DNA from: Inhella inkyongensis
GTDB taxonomy: Bacteria > Pseudomonadota > Gammaproteobacteria > Burkholderiales > Burkholderiaceae_C
Direction: 5' to 3'
NCBI RefSeq assembly: GCF_005952805.1
Contig: NZ_CP040709.1
Location: 1,798,001 to 1,862,000, forward strand
Length of the DNA stretch: 64,000 bases
Made by a program: the position numbers and the translations under genes. This document shows, one piece after another, positions 35,456 to 45,003 of this stretch; the stretch's first letter is position 1; each line of letters begins with the position of its first letter. Below the pieces are notes generated by a model. That model was not told the origin of the DNA, made no database searches, and was given only the letters and a program-made list of their open reading frames with translations.

Positions 35456-37180
35456 TCAGTGGCCCGAGGCCCCCTCTGCGCCCAGCCCGGTTTCCGAGCG
35501 CACCTGCTGCGAAGCAAACGCGGCGCGTTCCTTGCCGGCCTGGGCCGAGCGGTCCAGGATGGAGAACAGCCAGATGCCCACAAAAGCGATGGTCATCGAG
35601 AACAGCGCGGGCGAGGTGTAGGGGAACCATGCTGAGCCCTTGGGGTTGCCCAGAGTCGCTTCCCACACCGAGGGGCTCACCACGGTTAGGGCCACCGACG
35701 AGATCAGGCCCAGGAAGCCGCCGATCACTGCGCCCTTGGTGGTGCAGTCCTTCCACAGCACGCTCATGAAGAGTACCGGGAAGTTGGCGCTGGCGGCGAT
35801 GGCGAAGGCCAGGCTGACCATGAAGGCGATGTTCTGCTTCTCGAAGGCGATACCCAGCACCACGGCCACCACGCCCAGAGCCAGGGTGGTCAGGCGCGAG
35901 ACCTTGAGCTCGGAGGCCGAGTCGGCATTGCCCTTCTTCCACACGGTGGCGTAGAGGTCATGGCTGACGGCCGAGGCGCCGCTGAGCGTCAGGCCCGCCA
36001 CCACGGCCAGGATGGTGGCAAAGGCCACAGCCGAGATGAAGCCGTAGAACACATTGCCGCCCACCGTCTTGGCCACCAGCACCGCCGCCATATTGGCCGT
36101 GCCGGCGCCGCCTTTGATCACGCCCTTGGCGGTGTCGGCCAGTTCGGGGTTGGTGAGCACCAGGGTGATGGCGCCAAAACCGATGAAGAAGATCAGGATG
36201 TAGAAGTAGCCGATCCAGGTCGTGGCCCAGAACACCGACTTGCGCGCCTCCTTGGCGTCCGGCACGGTGAAGAAGCGCATCAGGATGTGGGGCAGACCCG
36301 CCGTGCCGAACATCAGGGCCATGCCGAAGCTGATGGCCGAGATGGGGTCCTTGATGAAGCCGCCCGGGCCCATGATGGACAGGCCCGCACTGGCCGCTTC
36401 TTCGGCGCCCTTGCCGCTGGCGCTGGCGATCTCGGTCTTTACCGAAACCGCCTTGGCAAACAGGGCCTCAGGGCTGAAGCCGTATTGCGCCATCACCATG
36501 AAGGCCATGAAGGTCACACCGCTGAGCAGCAGCACGGCCTTGATGATTTGCACCCAGGTGGTTGCCGTCATGCCGCCAAAGAGCACATAAACCATCATCA
36601 GCGCGCCCACCAGCACCACGGCCACCCAGTAGTCCAGGCCGAACAGCAGCTTGATCAGGCTGCCTGCGCCCACCATCTGGGCGATCAGGTAGAAGGCCAC
36701 CACCACCAGCGTGCCGCTGGCGGCGAAGGCGCGGATCGGCGTCTGCTTGAAGCGGTAACCCGCCACATCGGCAAAGGTGAATTTGCCCAGATTGCGCAGG
36801 CGCTCGGCCATCAGGAAGGTGATGACGGGCCAGCCGACCAGAAATCCGATGGAGTAGATCAGGCCGTCGTAGCCGCTGGCCATCACGGCGGCCGAGATGC
36901 CCAGGAAAGAGGCGGCGCTCATGTAATCGCCGGCAATGGCCAGGCCATTCTGGAAGCCGGTGATGCCGCCGCCGGCGGTATAGAAGTCCGCCGCCGAGCG
37001 CGTGCGGCCCGCAGCCCACTTGGTGATCCAGAGCGTGGCCACCACAAACACGCTGAACATCGAAATGGCGGTCCAGTTGGTGGCCTGCTTCGCGGTGGGG
37101 CCGAGGTCGCCGCCAGCGGCAAAGGCAGTGCCGGCGGCCAGGCTGGCCATCAAGACCAGCAGGAGTCGGGAGGCATTCAT
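35456..37180 (-). CDS. actP: Cation/acetate symporter ActP
   Basis: A 574-residue sodium/solute symporter (SSS family) with a signal-peptide-like first helix and about 13 further helices. [31 protein letters not shown] is the family signature read in sections, with [18 protein letters not shown] after helix 8. It takes up acetate and other short carboxylates. It overlaps the DUF485 gene by four bases and lies near acs, completing an acetate uptake and activation module. Confidence 0.95.
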   Translation of the reverse strand: MNASRLLLVLMASLAAGTAFAAGGDLGPTAKQATNWTAISMFSVFVVATLWITKWAAGRTRSAADFYTAGGGITGFQNGLAIAGDYMSAASFLGISAAVMASGYDGLIYSIGFLVGWPVITFLMAERLRNLGKFTFADVAGYRFKQTPIRAFAASGTLVVVAFYLIAQMVGAGSLIKLLFGLDYWVAVVLVGALMMVYVLFGGMTATTWVQIIKAVLLLSGVTFMAFMVMAQYGFSPEALFAKAVSVKTEIASASGKGAEEAASAGLSIMGPGGFIKDPISAISFGMALMFGTAGLPHILMRFFTVPDAKEARKSVFWATTWIGYFYILIFFIGFGAITLVLTNPELADTAKGVIKGGAGTANMAAVLVAKTVGGNVFYGFISAVAFATILAVVAGLTLSGASAVSHDLYATVWKKGNADSASELKVSRLTTLALGVVAVVLGIAFEKQNIAFMVSLAFAIAASANFPVLFMSVLWKDCTTKGAVIGGFLGLISSVALTVVSPSVWEATLGNPKGSAWFPYTSPALFSMTIAFVGIWLFSILDRSAQAGKERAAFASQQVRSETGLGAEGASGH

Positions 37181-37485
37181 GGCTGGGCGTCCTTGAGGAT
37201 GGCCTGCGTCAGCGTGTCGAACTCCTTGTTCGCACGGCGCACATAAAGGCCGGTGATGACGATGGTGAAGACGATCACGGCCATGCCGATGGGCACGCCG
37301 ATCGAGGTCACGCCAGTTCCCAGGGGTTGGGCCAGGAAGGGCTTGTTGAAGGCGATCAACGCCACATAGCCGTAGTACACCAAGAGCATCAACAGGGTGA
37401 GCAGAACGCCCAGCCCATTGCGCTTGCGTTTGAGCTCCAGGTATTTCGGGTGGGTCTTGACCCGTTCGACCACTGAATCACCCAT
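37177..37485 (-). CDS. DUF485 family membrane protein (YjcH-like)
   Basis: A 102-residue protein with two membrane helices: [20 protein letters not shown], then [19 protein letters not shown] and [21 protein letters not shown]. This is the DUF485 partner that precedes actP in many bacteria. GGAG and GAAGG lie just before ATG 37485. Translationally coupled to actP. Its role in the symporter is not established. Confidence 0.93.
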   Translation of the reverse strand: MGDSVVERVKTHPKYLELKRKRNGLGVLLTLLMLLVYYGYVALIAFNKPFLAQPLGTGVTSIGVPIGMAVIVFTIVITGLYVRRANKEFDTLTQAILKDAQP

Positions 37486-37582
37486 GACCTTCTCCAGGCA
37501 GTTGGAATGGCGGCGATTCTTTGGGTCGGCCCTGACCGCCTTCTGACGGCTGGCTTTCACCAAACTTGCAGAAGGGCCAAAA

Positions 37583-37613
37583 GCAAAGGGCCGCCATAGA
37601 GGCGGCCCTTTGC
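37583..37613 (-). terminator. Terminator after the UPF0114 gene
   Basis: A perfect 13-bp stem (37583-37595 with 37601-37613) around five bases. On the minus strand it is followed by TTTT. It separates the UPF0114 gene from the DUF485-actP operon, whose promoter must lie between 37486 and 37582. Confidence 0.9.
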
Positions 37614-37645
37614 TCAAGGTGAGTGCTAGGGAGTTTCCCGTGGGC

Positions 37646-38236
37646 TCAGTGTGCGTCGGTCTTGCTTGGGTGCTGAAGGAGGCGGTCGGTATAGGCGATG
37701 GCCATGGCCGAGAGCAAGAACGCGATGTGGATCAGGGTCTGCCACAGCAGCACTTTCTCGCTGTAGTTCTCTGCATTGATGAACGTCTTGAGCAGGTGAA
37801 TGGACGAGATGCCGATGATGGCCGTGGCCAGCTTGACCTTGAGCACCGAGGCATTCACATGGCTGAGCCACTCGGGCTGATCGGGGTGGCCTTCCAGATT
37901 CATGCGCGAAACAAAGGTTTCGTAGCCGCCCACGATCACCATGATCAATAGGTTGCTGATCATCACTACGTCGATCAGTCCGAGGACGACCAGCATGATC
38001 ACGGTTTCGTTGAGCTTGGGAACCTGGGCGTAGCCGATGCTCTTGACCAGCATTTCCAGCGCCGCCTGGCTGCCAAAGGCCGCCTCGATCAGATGGACCA
38101 GCTCGACCCAGAAGTGAAAGACATAGACCGCCTGCGCCAGGATCAGGCCCAGATAGAGCGGCAGCTGCAGCCAGCGGCTGGCGAAGATCAGATTGGGCAA
38201 CGAGCGCATCGAGGAGGGGGCGGGGACGGGTTTCAT
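37646..38236 (-). CDS. UPF0114/TIGR00645 family membrane protein (YqhA-like)
   Basis: A 196-residue inner-membrane protein with about four helices. [44 protein letters not shown] and [21 protein letters not shown] are characteristic of YqhA. Function is unknown. ATG 38236 marks the family start; a much longer antisense reading frame through acs is a shadow. Divergent from acs with 123 bases between, a region containing small inverted repeats but no clear promoter. Confidence 0.9.
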   Translation of the reverse strand: MKPVPAPSSMRSLPNLIFASRWLQLPLYLGLILAQAVYVFHFWVELVHLIEAAFGSQAALEMLVKSIGYAQVPKLNETVIMLVVLGLIDVVMISNLLIMVIVGGYETFVSRMNLEGHPDQPEWLSHVNASVLKVKLATAIIGISSIHLLKTFINAENYSEKVLLWQTLIHIAFLLSAMAIAYTDRLLQHPSKTDAH

Positions 38237-38359
38237 GGCGCGCGATTCTAGGGACCTCAGGGCCAACCCTAGGCCGCTCCTTGGCGAAGGTAAGGCCTTC
38301 GTCAGCGAGGATTCGCACCATTGCGGGAATCCCGCCCTCAACCTCATCGGAGCGTCCTC

Positions 38360-40303
38360 ATGTCCACCCTGTATCCGCCCTTGTCGCAAGCCCGTATCCA
38401 GGGCATGCCCGCCTACCAAGCCCTGTGCGCCGAGGCCGATGCCGACTATGGGAGCTATTGGGCGCGCCTGGCGCGCGAGTTCCTGAGCTGGAAGAGGCCC
38501 TTCACCAAGAGTCTGAATGATGCCGAAGCGCCGTTCTTCAAGTGGTTCGAGGACGGGCTGCTCAATGTGTCCTACAACTGCCTGGACCGGCATGTCGAGG
38601 CCGGGCGTGGCGATCGCACGGCCATCATTTTTGAAACCGACGATGGGCAGACCCGCAAGGTCAGCTACCGCGAGCTGATGGCCATCACCAGCCGCATGGC
38701 CAATGTGCTCAAGAGCCGGGGCGTGAAGAAGGGCGACCGAGTGGTCATCTACATGCCGATGTCGGTCGAGGGGGTGGCGGCCATGCAGGCCTGTGCCCGC
38801 ATCGGGGCCACGCACTCGGTGGTGTTCGGCGGCTTCTCGGCGCAGAGCTTGCGCGACCGCATCCAGGATGCGGGCGCAGTTTTCTTGTTCACCGCGGATG
38901 AGCAACAGCGCGGCGGCAAGGCCCTGCCGCTCAAGGCCATCGTGGACGAAGCCCTGGAAGGCGGCAGCTGTCCGACGCTCAAAGACGTGGTGGTCTATCG
39001 CCGCACAGGCGGCACCATCAACTGGGTGGCTGGGCGCGATCATTGGCTGCATGAGTTGATGGATGGCCAGGCCGACTACTGCGAGCCCGAGTGGGTCGAG
39101 GCCGAGCATCCGCTCTTCCTGCTCTACACCTCGGGTTCGACCGGCAAGCCCAAGGGCGTGCAGCACAGCAGCGGCGGCTATCTGCTGCACGCCGCGCTGA
39201 CCACCAGCTGGACCTTCGACCTGCAGGACAGCGATGTGTTCTGGTGCACGGCCGATATCGGATGGGTCACCGGACACAGCTACATCGCTTATGGCCCGCT
39301 GGCGCTTGGCGGCACCGAGGTGGTGTTCGAGGGGGTGCCCACCTTCCCCGACGCCGGGCGCTTCTGGCAAATGATCCAGAAGCACAAGGTCACAGTGTTC
39401 TACACGGCGCCCACGGCGATTCGCTCCTTGATCAAGGCGGCCGAAACCGTGCCGGCCGTGCACCCCAAGAATTACGACCTGAGTTCCCTGCGCATCCTGG
39501 GCAGTGTGGGCGAGCCCATCAACCCCGCCGCCTGGGAGTGGTACCACCAAAACGTCGGCGGCGGCCGCTGCCCCATCGTCGATACCTTCTGGCAGACCGA
39601 GACCGGCGGCCACATGATCACCCCGCTGCCAGGGGTGACGCCGATGGCCCCGGGCTCCTGCACCTTGCCCTTCCCGGGCATTCAGGCCGCCATCGTGGAC
39701 GAGTTGGGCAACGATGTGCCCAATGGCACCGGCGGCATCCTGGTGGTGAAGAAGCCCTGGCCCAGCATGATCCGCACCATCTGGGGCGACCCCGAGCGTT
39801 TCAAGAAGAGCTACTACCCCGAGGAGCTCAAGGGCTACTACCTGGCGGGCGACGGTGCCATTCGCAACGCTGAGACCGGCTACTTCACCATCACTGGCCG
39901 CATCGACGACGTGCTGAACGTCAGCGGCCACCGCATGGGGACGATGGAAATTGAATCGGCCCTGGTGGCGCACACCGAACTGGTGGCCGAGGCCGCGGTG
40001 GTGGGGCGGCCCGACGACGTGACCGGCGAGGCCATCTGTGCCTTTGTGGTCTTGAAGCGGTCCCGACCCACGGGTGACGAGGCCAAGCAAATTGCCAATG
40101 AACTGCGCAACTGGGTGGCCAAGGAGATCGGTCCGATTGCCAAGCCCAAGGAAATCCGCTTCGGCGACAACCTGCCCAAGACCCGTAGCGGCAAGATCAT
40201 GCGCCGCCTGCTGCGCGCCCTGGCCAAGGGCGAGGCCGTGACCCAAGACACCTCGACATTGGAGAACCCGGCAATCTTGGATCAATTGGCGAAAGCCAAT
40301 TGA
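38360..40303 (+). CDS. acs: Acetyl-coenzyme A synthetase
   Basis: A 647-residue AMP-forming ligase making acetyl-CoA from acetate, ATP and Co[20 protein letters not shown] is the ATP-binding motif, [17 protein letters not shown] and [12 protein letters not shown] are core motifs, and [11 protein letters not shown] contains the catalytic lysine that is acetylated in regulated homologues. GGAG lies nine bases before ATG 38360. Next to actP, it completes acetate use. Its final codons are unusual: they form a perfect hairpin and are repeated twice downstream. Confidence 0.97.
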   Translation: MSTLYPPLSQARIQGMPAYQALCAEADADYGSYWARLAREFLSWKRPFTKSLNDAEAPFFKWFEDGLLNVSYNCLDRHVEAGRGDRTAIIFETDDGQTRKVSYRELMAITSRMANVLKSRGVKKGDRVVIYMPMSVEGVAAMQACARIGATHSVVFGGFSAQSLRDRIQDAGAVFLFTADEQQRGGKALPLKAIVDEALEGGSCPTLKDVVVYRRTGGTINWVAGRDHWLHELMDGQADYCEPEWVEAEHPLFLLYTSGSTGKPKGVQHSSGGYLLHAALTTSWTFDLQDSDVFWCTADIGWVTGHSYIAYGPLALGGTEVVFEGVPTFPDAGRFWQMIQKHKVTVFYTAPTAIRSLIKAAETVPAVHPKNYDLSSLRILGSVGEPINPAAWEWYHQNVGGGRCPIVDTFWQTETGGHMITPLPGVTPMAPGSCTLPFPGIQAAIVDELGNDVPNGTGGILVVKKPWPSMIRTIWGDPERFKKSYYPEELKGYYLAGDGAIRNAETGYFTITGRIDDVLNVSGHRMGTMEIESALVAHTELVAEAAVVGRPDDVTGEAICAFVVLKRSRPTGDEAKQIANELRNWVAKEIGPIAKPKEIRFGDNLPKTRSGKIMRRLLRALAKGEAVTQDTSTLENPAILDQLAKAN

Positions 40304-40540
40304 TCCAAGAACTCCCGCAAGGGCGTTCGCCGTGTCAACGGCGACTGGCGTAGGACGGCGCAGCCGGCAAGCCGGCAATCTTGGATCAATTGGCCAAGAC
40401 CAATTGACTTAGAGGCGCCCGGGAGGGCGCTGTCGCGAAGCGGTTATTGCAGGGTCGGGGTGCACTCATGTCGCGTAGCGACGTGGGTGCGCACCAGACC
40501 CCCGCCATCTTGGATCCGTCGGCGACGGCCAACTGATCCT
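40268..40540 (+). repeat. Three copies of the acs 3' end
   Basis: Copies begin at 40268 (the real gene end), 40372 and 40502. Each reads as the same C-terminal peptide and stop: [22 protein letters not shown] and PAILDPSATAN. The first 23 bases are identical in copies 1 and 2; copy 3 is more diverged. Copies 2 and 3 are out of frame with acs (offsets 104 and 233 bases). Hairpins fill the spacers: 40328-40343, 40415-40430 (stem GCGCCC, loop GGGA) and 40463-40489 (12-bp stem). This accounts for most of the 295-base gap after acs; no gene is seen in it. Confidence 0.9.
40276..40309 (+). promoter_or_regulatory. acs: Perfect hairpin across the acs stop codon
   Basis: A 15-bp perfect stem (40276-40290 with 40295-40309) closed by a GAAA tetraloop. 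The TGA stop (40301-40303) lies in the 3' arm. It has no T tract, so it may stabilise or process the mRNA rather than terminate it. Confidence 0.8.
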
Positions 40541-40556
40541 CGGGCGTCTCAATGGA

Positions 40557-40579
40557 AAACGGGCCCTGAGGGCCCGTTT
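40557..40579. terminator. Bidirectional terminator between acs array and cytochrome c gene
   Basis: AAACGGGCCC (40557-40566) pairs with GGGCCCGTTT (40570-40579) around TGA. It serves the convergent acs and cytochrome c genes. Confidence 0.9.
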
Positions 40580-40598
40580 CGCTTGGGGAGTGCGATGC

Positions 40599-40913
40599 TT
40601 ACTTGGTCGCGAGCACCCACGCCACCAACTTCTTGGCCTCGTCGGCGCTGACTTGCGGGTTGGGAGGCATCGGCACCTCACCCCAGGAACCCTTGCCGCC
40701 CTTGACGATCTTGTCGGCCAGCATGTCGGCGGCCTTCTTGTCCTTGGCGTACTTGGCCGCCACGTCCTTGAAGGCGGGGCCCACCACTTTCTTGTCGACG
40801 GCATGGCAGGCCATGCAGTTTTTCTTCTGAGCCAGGGCCAGATCGGCGCGCGCCGCCTGGGTGGCCAGCACGGCCAGGGCGCCAATGAGCAGGGAGCGGG
40901 TGATGGAGTTCAT
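40599..40913 (-). CDS. Periplasmic class I cytochrome c (c551/c552-like)
   Basis: A 104-residue electron carrier. Signal peptide cleaved near ARA-DLA (residue 23). The heme motif CMACH is at residues 33-37, AVDKKVVGPAFKDVA follows, and the Met ligand is in PMPPN (Met82). The mature size of about 81 residues fits c551/c552, which deliver electrons to terminal oxidases or nitrite reductases; none is encoded here. ATG 40913 is used because it begins the signal peptide. Confidence 0.93.
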   Translation of the reverse strand: MNSITRSLLIGALAVLATQAARADLALAQKKNCMACHAVDKKVVGPAFKDVAAKYAKDKKAADMLADKIVKGGKGSWGEVPMPPNPQVSADEAKKLVAWVLATK

Positions 40914-41010
40914 GGGGCTTCGCTTCAGGGGTGGAAGGTGGAACAAATTCTGGCGGAGATTGTGAACGGCTTTGGCCCTACAGTGCGGCGCAGATCAAAG
41001 AGGTTGACCC

Positions 41011-41259
41011 ATGGCGTTCGTGATTCTTGGCGTGATCTTGCTGCTGCTCAAGTATTTGGAAGTGGACCCGGTCGCGGCCTGGAGCTGGCTATGGGTACTG
41101 TCGCCCTTTGCGGGTGCCGCCGTGTGGTGGGCCTGGGCTGACAAGAGCGGCTACACCCAGCGCAAGGCCATGGAAGCCATGGACGCGAAGAAGGAAGCCC
41201 GCCGACAGCGCGCCATGGAGGCCACCGGCCAGGTGGACCCCCGCAAGCGCAAAAGGTAA
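41011..41259 (+). CDS. Small Trp-rich membrane protein (TIGR04438-like)
   Basis: An 82-residue protein with two hydrophobic segments (FVILGVILLLLKYLEV and WSWLWVLSPFAGAAVWWAW), a tryptophan-rich turn, and a basic tail ending RKRKR. It matches the Trp-rich family found in betaproteobacteria. No function is known. Divergent from the cytochrome c gene with 97 bases between. It converges on ilvD after 24 bases. Confidence 0.85.
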   Translation: MAFVILGVILLLLKYLEVDPVAAWSWLWVLSPFAGAAVWWAWADKSGYTQRKAMEAMDAKKEARRQRAMEATGQVDPRKRKR

Positions 41260-41283
41260 GGCCAAAGGGCGGTTGAAAGGCCC

Positions 41284-42966
41284 TTACTCGAAGCGATCCA
41301 GCACCGCCCCAGTGCTGGCACTGCTGGCGTTGAAGGCAAATTTGGCCAGCACGCCGCGGGTGTACCGCGGCGCCGGTCGCACCCAGGCGGCCTTGCGGCG
41401 TGCGAGTTCGTCCGGTTCCACATGCAGCTCCAACAGCAGTTTGTGGGCATCGATGGTGATTCGGTCGCCCTCTTGAACCAAGGCAATGACGCCGCCCTCA
41501 TAGGCTTCGGGCGCGACATGGCCCACCACCATGCCCCAGGTGCCGCCCGAGAAGCGCCCGTCCGTGATCAGGCCGACCGACTCTCCCAGGCCTTGCCCAA
41601 TCAGCGCGCCGGTGGGGGCCAGCATCTCGGGCATGCCTGGCCCGCCCTTGGGGCCGAGATAGCGCAGCACCATCACATCCCCTGCGTGAATCTGTCCGCC
41701 CATGATGGCGGCCAGCGCCGACTGCTCATCCTCGAACACCCGCGCCGGCCCGGTGATCACCGGGTTCTTGAGCCCGGTGATCTTGGCCACGCAGCCCTCG
41801 GGTGAGAGATTGCCCTTGAGGATGGCCAGATGCCCTTCGGTGTAGATGGGCCGTCCGACCGGACGGATGACGTCTTGATCGGCGCGCAGCGCGGGGACAT
41901 CAGCCAGGTTCTCGGCCACCGTTTTGCCGGTGATGGTGATGCAGTCGCCGTGCAGCAGGCCATGGGCCAACAGCTCCTTCATCACGGCCGGGATGCCCCC
42001 CGCCCGATGCAGGTCGATGGCCAGGTAGCGGCCACTGGGCTTGAGGTCGCACAGCACCGGGGTGCGGCGGCGCACGCGCTCAAAGTCGTTGATATCCCAT
42101 TCCACGCCGGCCGCATGGGCGATGGCCAGGTAGTGCAGCACGGCATTGGTGGAGCCGCCTGTGGCCATGATGACGGCGACCGCGTTCTCGATCGCTTTCT
42201 TCGTGACGATGTCGCGCGGCTTCAGGTCGGCCTTGACGGCCTCGACCAGCAGGGCGGCGGCTTGTTTGACCGACTCGACCACCTCATCCTCGACATTGGC
42301 CATGGTTGAGGAGTAGGGCAGGCTGACTCCCAAAGCTTCAAAGGACGAGCTCATGGTGTTGGCCGTGTACATGCCCCCACAGGACCCGCTGCCCGGGATG
42401 GCACGACGCTCGATTTGGCAGAAGTCCTCTTCGCTCATCTTGCCAGCGCTGAACTGGCCGACGGCCTCGAACACCGACACGATGTTCAGGTCCTGACCCT
42501 TGTAGTGGCCGGGCAGGATGGTGCCGCCGTAGACGTAGAGGGCGGGCACATTTGCGCGCAGCATGCCCATCAGGCCGCCGGGCATGTTCTTGTCACAGCC
42601 GCCGATGACCAGCACCCCATCCATCCACTGGCCGCCTACGCAGGTTTCGACGCAGTCGGCAATCACCTCGCGGCTGACGAGCGAATACTTCATGCCCTCG
42701 GTGCCCATGGCCATGCCGTCGCTGATGGTGGGCGTGCCGAAGATCTGTGGGTTGGCTCCCGCCGCTTTCAGGCCGATGACGGCGGCATCGGCCAGCTTTT
42801 GCAGCCCCGAGTTACACGGCGTGATGGTGGAGTGGCCATTGGCCACGCCGATCATGGGCTTGCCGAAGTCTTCTTCTTGGTAGCCCATGCCGTAGTACAT
42901 GGAGCGGTTGGGGGCGCGGGCAACGCCCTCGGTGATGTGCTTGGATCGACGATTGGCGGGGCTCAT
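41284..42966 (-). CDS. ilvD: Dihydroxy-acid dehydratase
   Basis: A 560-residue Fe-S enzyme of branched-chain amino acid synthesis, converting dihydroxy-acids to 2-oxoacids. Cluster and active-site regions are seen: [18 protein letters not shown] and [14 protein letters not shown], with the C-terminal [27 protein letters not shown] upstream gives a CAGGAGT ribosome-binding site before ATG 42966. Divergent from a LysR regulator, which may control it. Confidence 0.97.
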   Translation of the reverse strand: MSPANRRSKHITEGVARAPNRSMYYGMGYQEEDFGKPMIGVANGHSTITPCNSGLQKLADAAVIGLKAAGANPQIFGTPTISDGMAMGTEGMKYSLVSREVIADCVETCVGGQWMDGVLVIGGCDKNMPGGLMGMLRANVPALYVYGGTILPGHYKGQDLNIVSVFEAVGQFSAGKMSEEDFCQIERRAIPGSGSCGGMYTANTMSSSFEALGVSLPYSSTMANVEDEVVESVKQAAALLVEAVKADLKPRDIVTKKAIENAVAVIMATGGSTNAVLHYLAIAHAAGVEWDINDFERVRRRTPVLCDLKPSGRYLAIDLHRAGGIPAVMKELLAHGLLHGDCITITGKTVAENLADVPALRADQDVIRPVGRPIYTEGHLAILKGNLSPEGCVAKITGLKNPVITGPARVFEDEQSALAAIMGGQIHAGDVMVLRYLGPKGGPGMPEMLAPTGALIGQGLGESVGLITDGRFSGGTWGMVVGHVAPEAYEGGVIALVQEGDRITIDAHKLLLELHVEPDELARRKAAWVRPAPRYTRGVLAKFAFNASSASTGAVLDRFE

Positions 42967-43005
42967 GCGGACTCCTGTGCGGGTGGCAAAGTATCGACAG
43001 CCTGA

Positions 43006-43056
43006 TTGATTCGATCAAGCTGCAGTTTGGAGGAGAATGGATTCCAAAATGGAATC
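43006..43056. promoter_or_regulatory. Two palindromes in the ilvD/LysR divergent region
   Basis: TTGAT-TCG-ATCAA (43006-43018) and GATTCCA-AAA-TGGAATC (43040-43056, overlapping the first codons of the regulator gene). Both resemble the interrupted palindromes (T-N11-A type) bound by LysR regulators, which usually sit in the divergent promoter region. Confidence 0.5.
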
Positions 43057-43927
43057 AATAGATCCTGCGCAGGCGCGCTCCTTCTTGGTCTTGGCCGAAG
43101 AACTTCACTTCGGACGCGCGGCTGAGCGTTTGGGCTTGCGTCAGCCGCAGCTCTCCAAGCAATTGCGCGCGCTGGAAGCGGGGCTGGGCACCCAGCTCTT
43201 GGAGCGCACCAGCCGCCGTGTGCGCCTGAGCGCCGCCGGTCAGGCACTGCGCGAGCCCCTGGCCGAATGGCTGCGCCAAGGGCAGGCCTTGGGCGCCCTG
43301 GTGCAGCGGGCCGCGCGCGGTCAGCATGGGCGGCTTCGGGTGGGGCTGGTGTCGCCGGCTGGCTTTGGCGAACTGCCGCGCTGGTTACGCCGCTTCCGCG
43401 ACCGGCATCCGCTGGTGGAGTTGGTGCTGCGCGAGGCCACATTGGATGTGCAGCTTGAGGCACTGGGGCGCGGCGAACTGGACCTGGGCTTGGTGCTCCA
43501 GCCTGAAGGGGTGGAGACGCCGGGCGTGCGCTGTCAGTGTGTGGGTGCCGAGCCCCTGGTGCTGGCCTTGTCCGAAGCATCGGCTCAGCGCCTTGGTGAG
43601 CGACCGACGCTGGCGGAATTGCTGCGCCAGCCGTTGGTGCTGTTCCCGCGCGAAATTGCACCGGCCCTGCACGATGCGGTCTTGGACTTCTACCGGCAGC
43701 ATGGCCATGCCGTCCAGCCAACCCAGCGCGCGGTGCAGATGGCCACCTTGATCCATTTGGTGTCGGCCGACTTTGGCCTGGCCTGGGTGCCCGCGTCGAT
43801 GCAGGCCCTGCAGCGTGCCGGGGTCGTCTATCGTCCCGCGCCGCGCGGGGCGCCGCGGTGCCAGACCCAGCTGATTTGGCGTGAGCCCGCTGGGCCGGTG
43901 CTGAGAGAGTTCTTGGCCTTGCTCTGA
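43037..43927 (+). CDS. LysR-family transcriptional regulator
   Basis: A 296-residue regulator. The winged helix-turn-helix covers about residues 8-66 (HFGRAAERLGLRQPQLSKQLRALE) and the effector-binding domain runs from about 93 (LRVGLVSPAGFGELPRWLRRF). Start ATG 43037 has GGAGGAG immediately upstream; an internal ATG at 43049 lacks one. Divergence from ilvD with 70 bases between suggests control of ilvD, but the effector is unknown. Confidence 0.93.
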   Translation: MDSKMESIDPAQARSFLVLAEELHFGRAAERLGLRQPQLSKQLRALEAGLGTQLLERTSRRVRLSAAGQALREPLAEWLRQGQALGALVQRAARGQHGRLRVGLVSPAGFGELPRWLRRFRDRHPLVELVLREATLDVQLEALGRGELDLGLVLQPEGVETPGVRCQCVGAEPLVLALSEASAQRLGERPTLAELLRQPLVLFPREIAPALHDAVLDFYRQHGHAVQPTQRAVQMATLIHLVSADFGLAWVPASMQALQRAGVVYRPAPRGAPRCQTQLIWREPAGPVLREFLALL

Positions 43928-43977
43928 GCGGTCAACCGCGTGAGCGTCGTTTCGTTGGCGGGCTCGAGAATGATTGA

Positions 43978-44970
43978 ATGCGCCCCATGACTCGCTGGAC
44001 CTGCTTCTTGCTGAAGTGCTTGCTGATGTGCTTGAGCCTGCCGGCGCAGGCCAGCCTGTTCCGTGACCCCGTGCTGCAGCAAGCCTATGAACAGGATCGG
44101 CTTGACGCTCTGCTGCTGCAGGCTCGCAAGGGGCAGGGCGCCGAGGCCTTGGCGGGGCAAGGCCTGGCGCAGGCCCTGAGCAATGACGCAGCGGCGCTTC
44201 GCCGGGCCGAGACAGCCGCGCAAGAGTGCGTGCGCCAGTACCCTGAGGCGGCGGCCTGTCATTACGCCCAGGCTCGGGTGTTGGGTGTGCAGGCCTTGCA
44301 GGGGGGGTGGATGAGTGGCTTGCGCTTGTTGCGGCCATTGCGTTCTGCCTTGGAGCAGGTGCTGGCCTTGGATCCGCAATTGGCCGAAGCACGTCACGCG
44401 CTGCAGCAACTCCTGCTGCTGATGCCTTTGGGCGGCAGTGTGGATCGTGCCCGTGAGCTGGAGCGCGAGGTGCGCGACTCCCAGCCGGTGTTGGCCACGC
44501 TGTTGCGGGCGAATCTTGCATCCAAGGACAAGCAGTGGAGCGTGGTGGAGCGCGAGCTTGCAAGCCTGGGCTCGGTGGAGTCACCGGTGCTGCAGGGCCT
44601 TTTGATGGAAGCTTGGAATGGCTACTCACGCCAGTGGATGAAGAACAACCAGCACCAGGCGGCTCAAGCGCTGTTGGAGCGGCTGGCGCGCCAGTATCCG
44701 CAGCAGGCCATGCCGGCCTACCTATTGGGTCGTGTGGCCGCCGACGCAGGCGCGCACGCGCAGGCCATTGCGCACTACGAGCGTGCGCAGGCTTTGGAAG
44801 GGGCCGCGGCCTTGCCGCTGGCGCTGCGCATCGGCATTGCGCATCAGGATTTGGGCGCCACCGCCGCGGCCCGGGAAAACTTGCAGCGTGCGCTGCAGCA
44901 CCGGCAGGCCACGCCCAAGAACCTGGAGGACGCGCAGCGCCGCCTCAAGCAGTTGGCGGCGGCGCCCTAA
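43978..44970 (+). CDS. Exported TPR-repeat protein
   Basis: A 330-residue protein with a signal peptide (CFLLKCLLMCLSLPAQAS) and TPR-like helical pairs throughout, clearest at about 60-135 and 225-325 (AAQALLERLARQYPQQAMPA, AIAHYERAQALEGAAALPLA, AARENLQRALQHR). It is probably a periplasmic scaffold. No catalytic domain is seen. It lies 33 bases before lgt and could be cotranscribed with it. Start may be 43978 or the ATG nine bases later. Confidence 0.8.
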   Translation: MRPMTRWTCFLLKCLLMCLSLPAQASLFRDPVLQQAYEQDRLDALLLQARKGQGAEALAGQGLAQALSNDAAALRRAETAAQECVRQYPEAAACHYAQARVLGVQALQGGWMSGLRLLRPLRSALEQVLALDPQLAEARHALQQLLLLMPLGGSVDRARELEREVRDSQPVLATLLRANLASKDKQWSVVERELASLGSVESPVLQGLLMEAWNGYSRQWMKNNQHQAAQALLERLARQYPQQAMPAYLLGRVAADAGAHAQAIAHYERAQALEGAAALPLALRIGIAHQDLGATAAARENLQRALQHRQATPKNLEDAQRRLKQLAAAP

Positions 44971-45003
44971 ACTCCCGGCCCTTTGCTTCTTTCGGTGCCG
45001 TCC

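Noticed and set aside
38237..38359. A sigma-54 promoter for acs
   Set aside because: No GG/GC pair at the required -24/-12 spacing; the nearest match has the wrong distance.
37646..40378. A 910-codon minus-strand reading frame covering acs and the UPF0114 gene
   Set aside because: The right two thirds are the antisense shadow of acs in GC-rich DNA. Only the part from 38236 leftwards matches a known family.
40304..40598. A small gene after acs
   Set aside because: Open frames there are short and consist of tail copies ending in stop codons; no start with a ribosome-binding site is seen.
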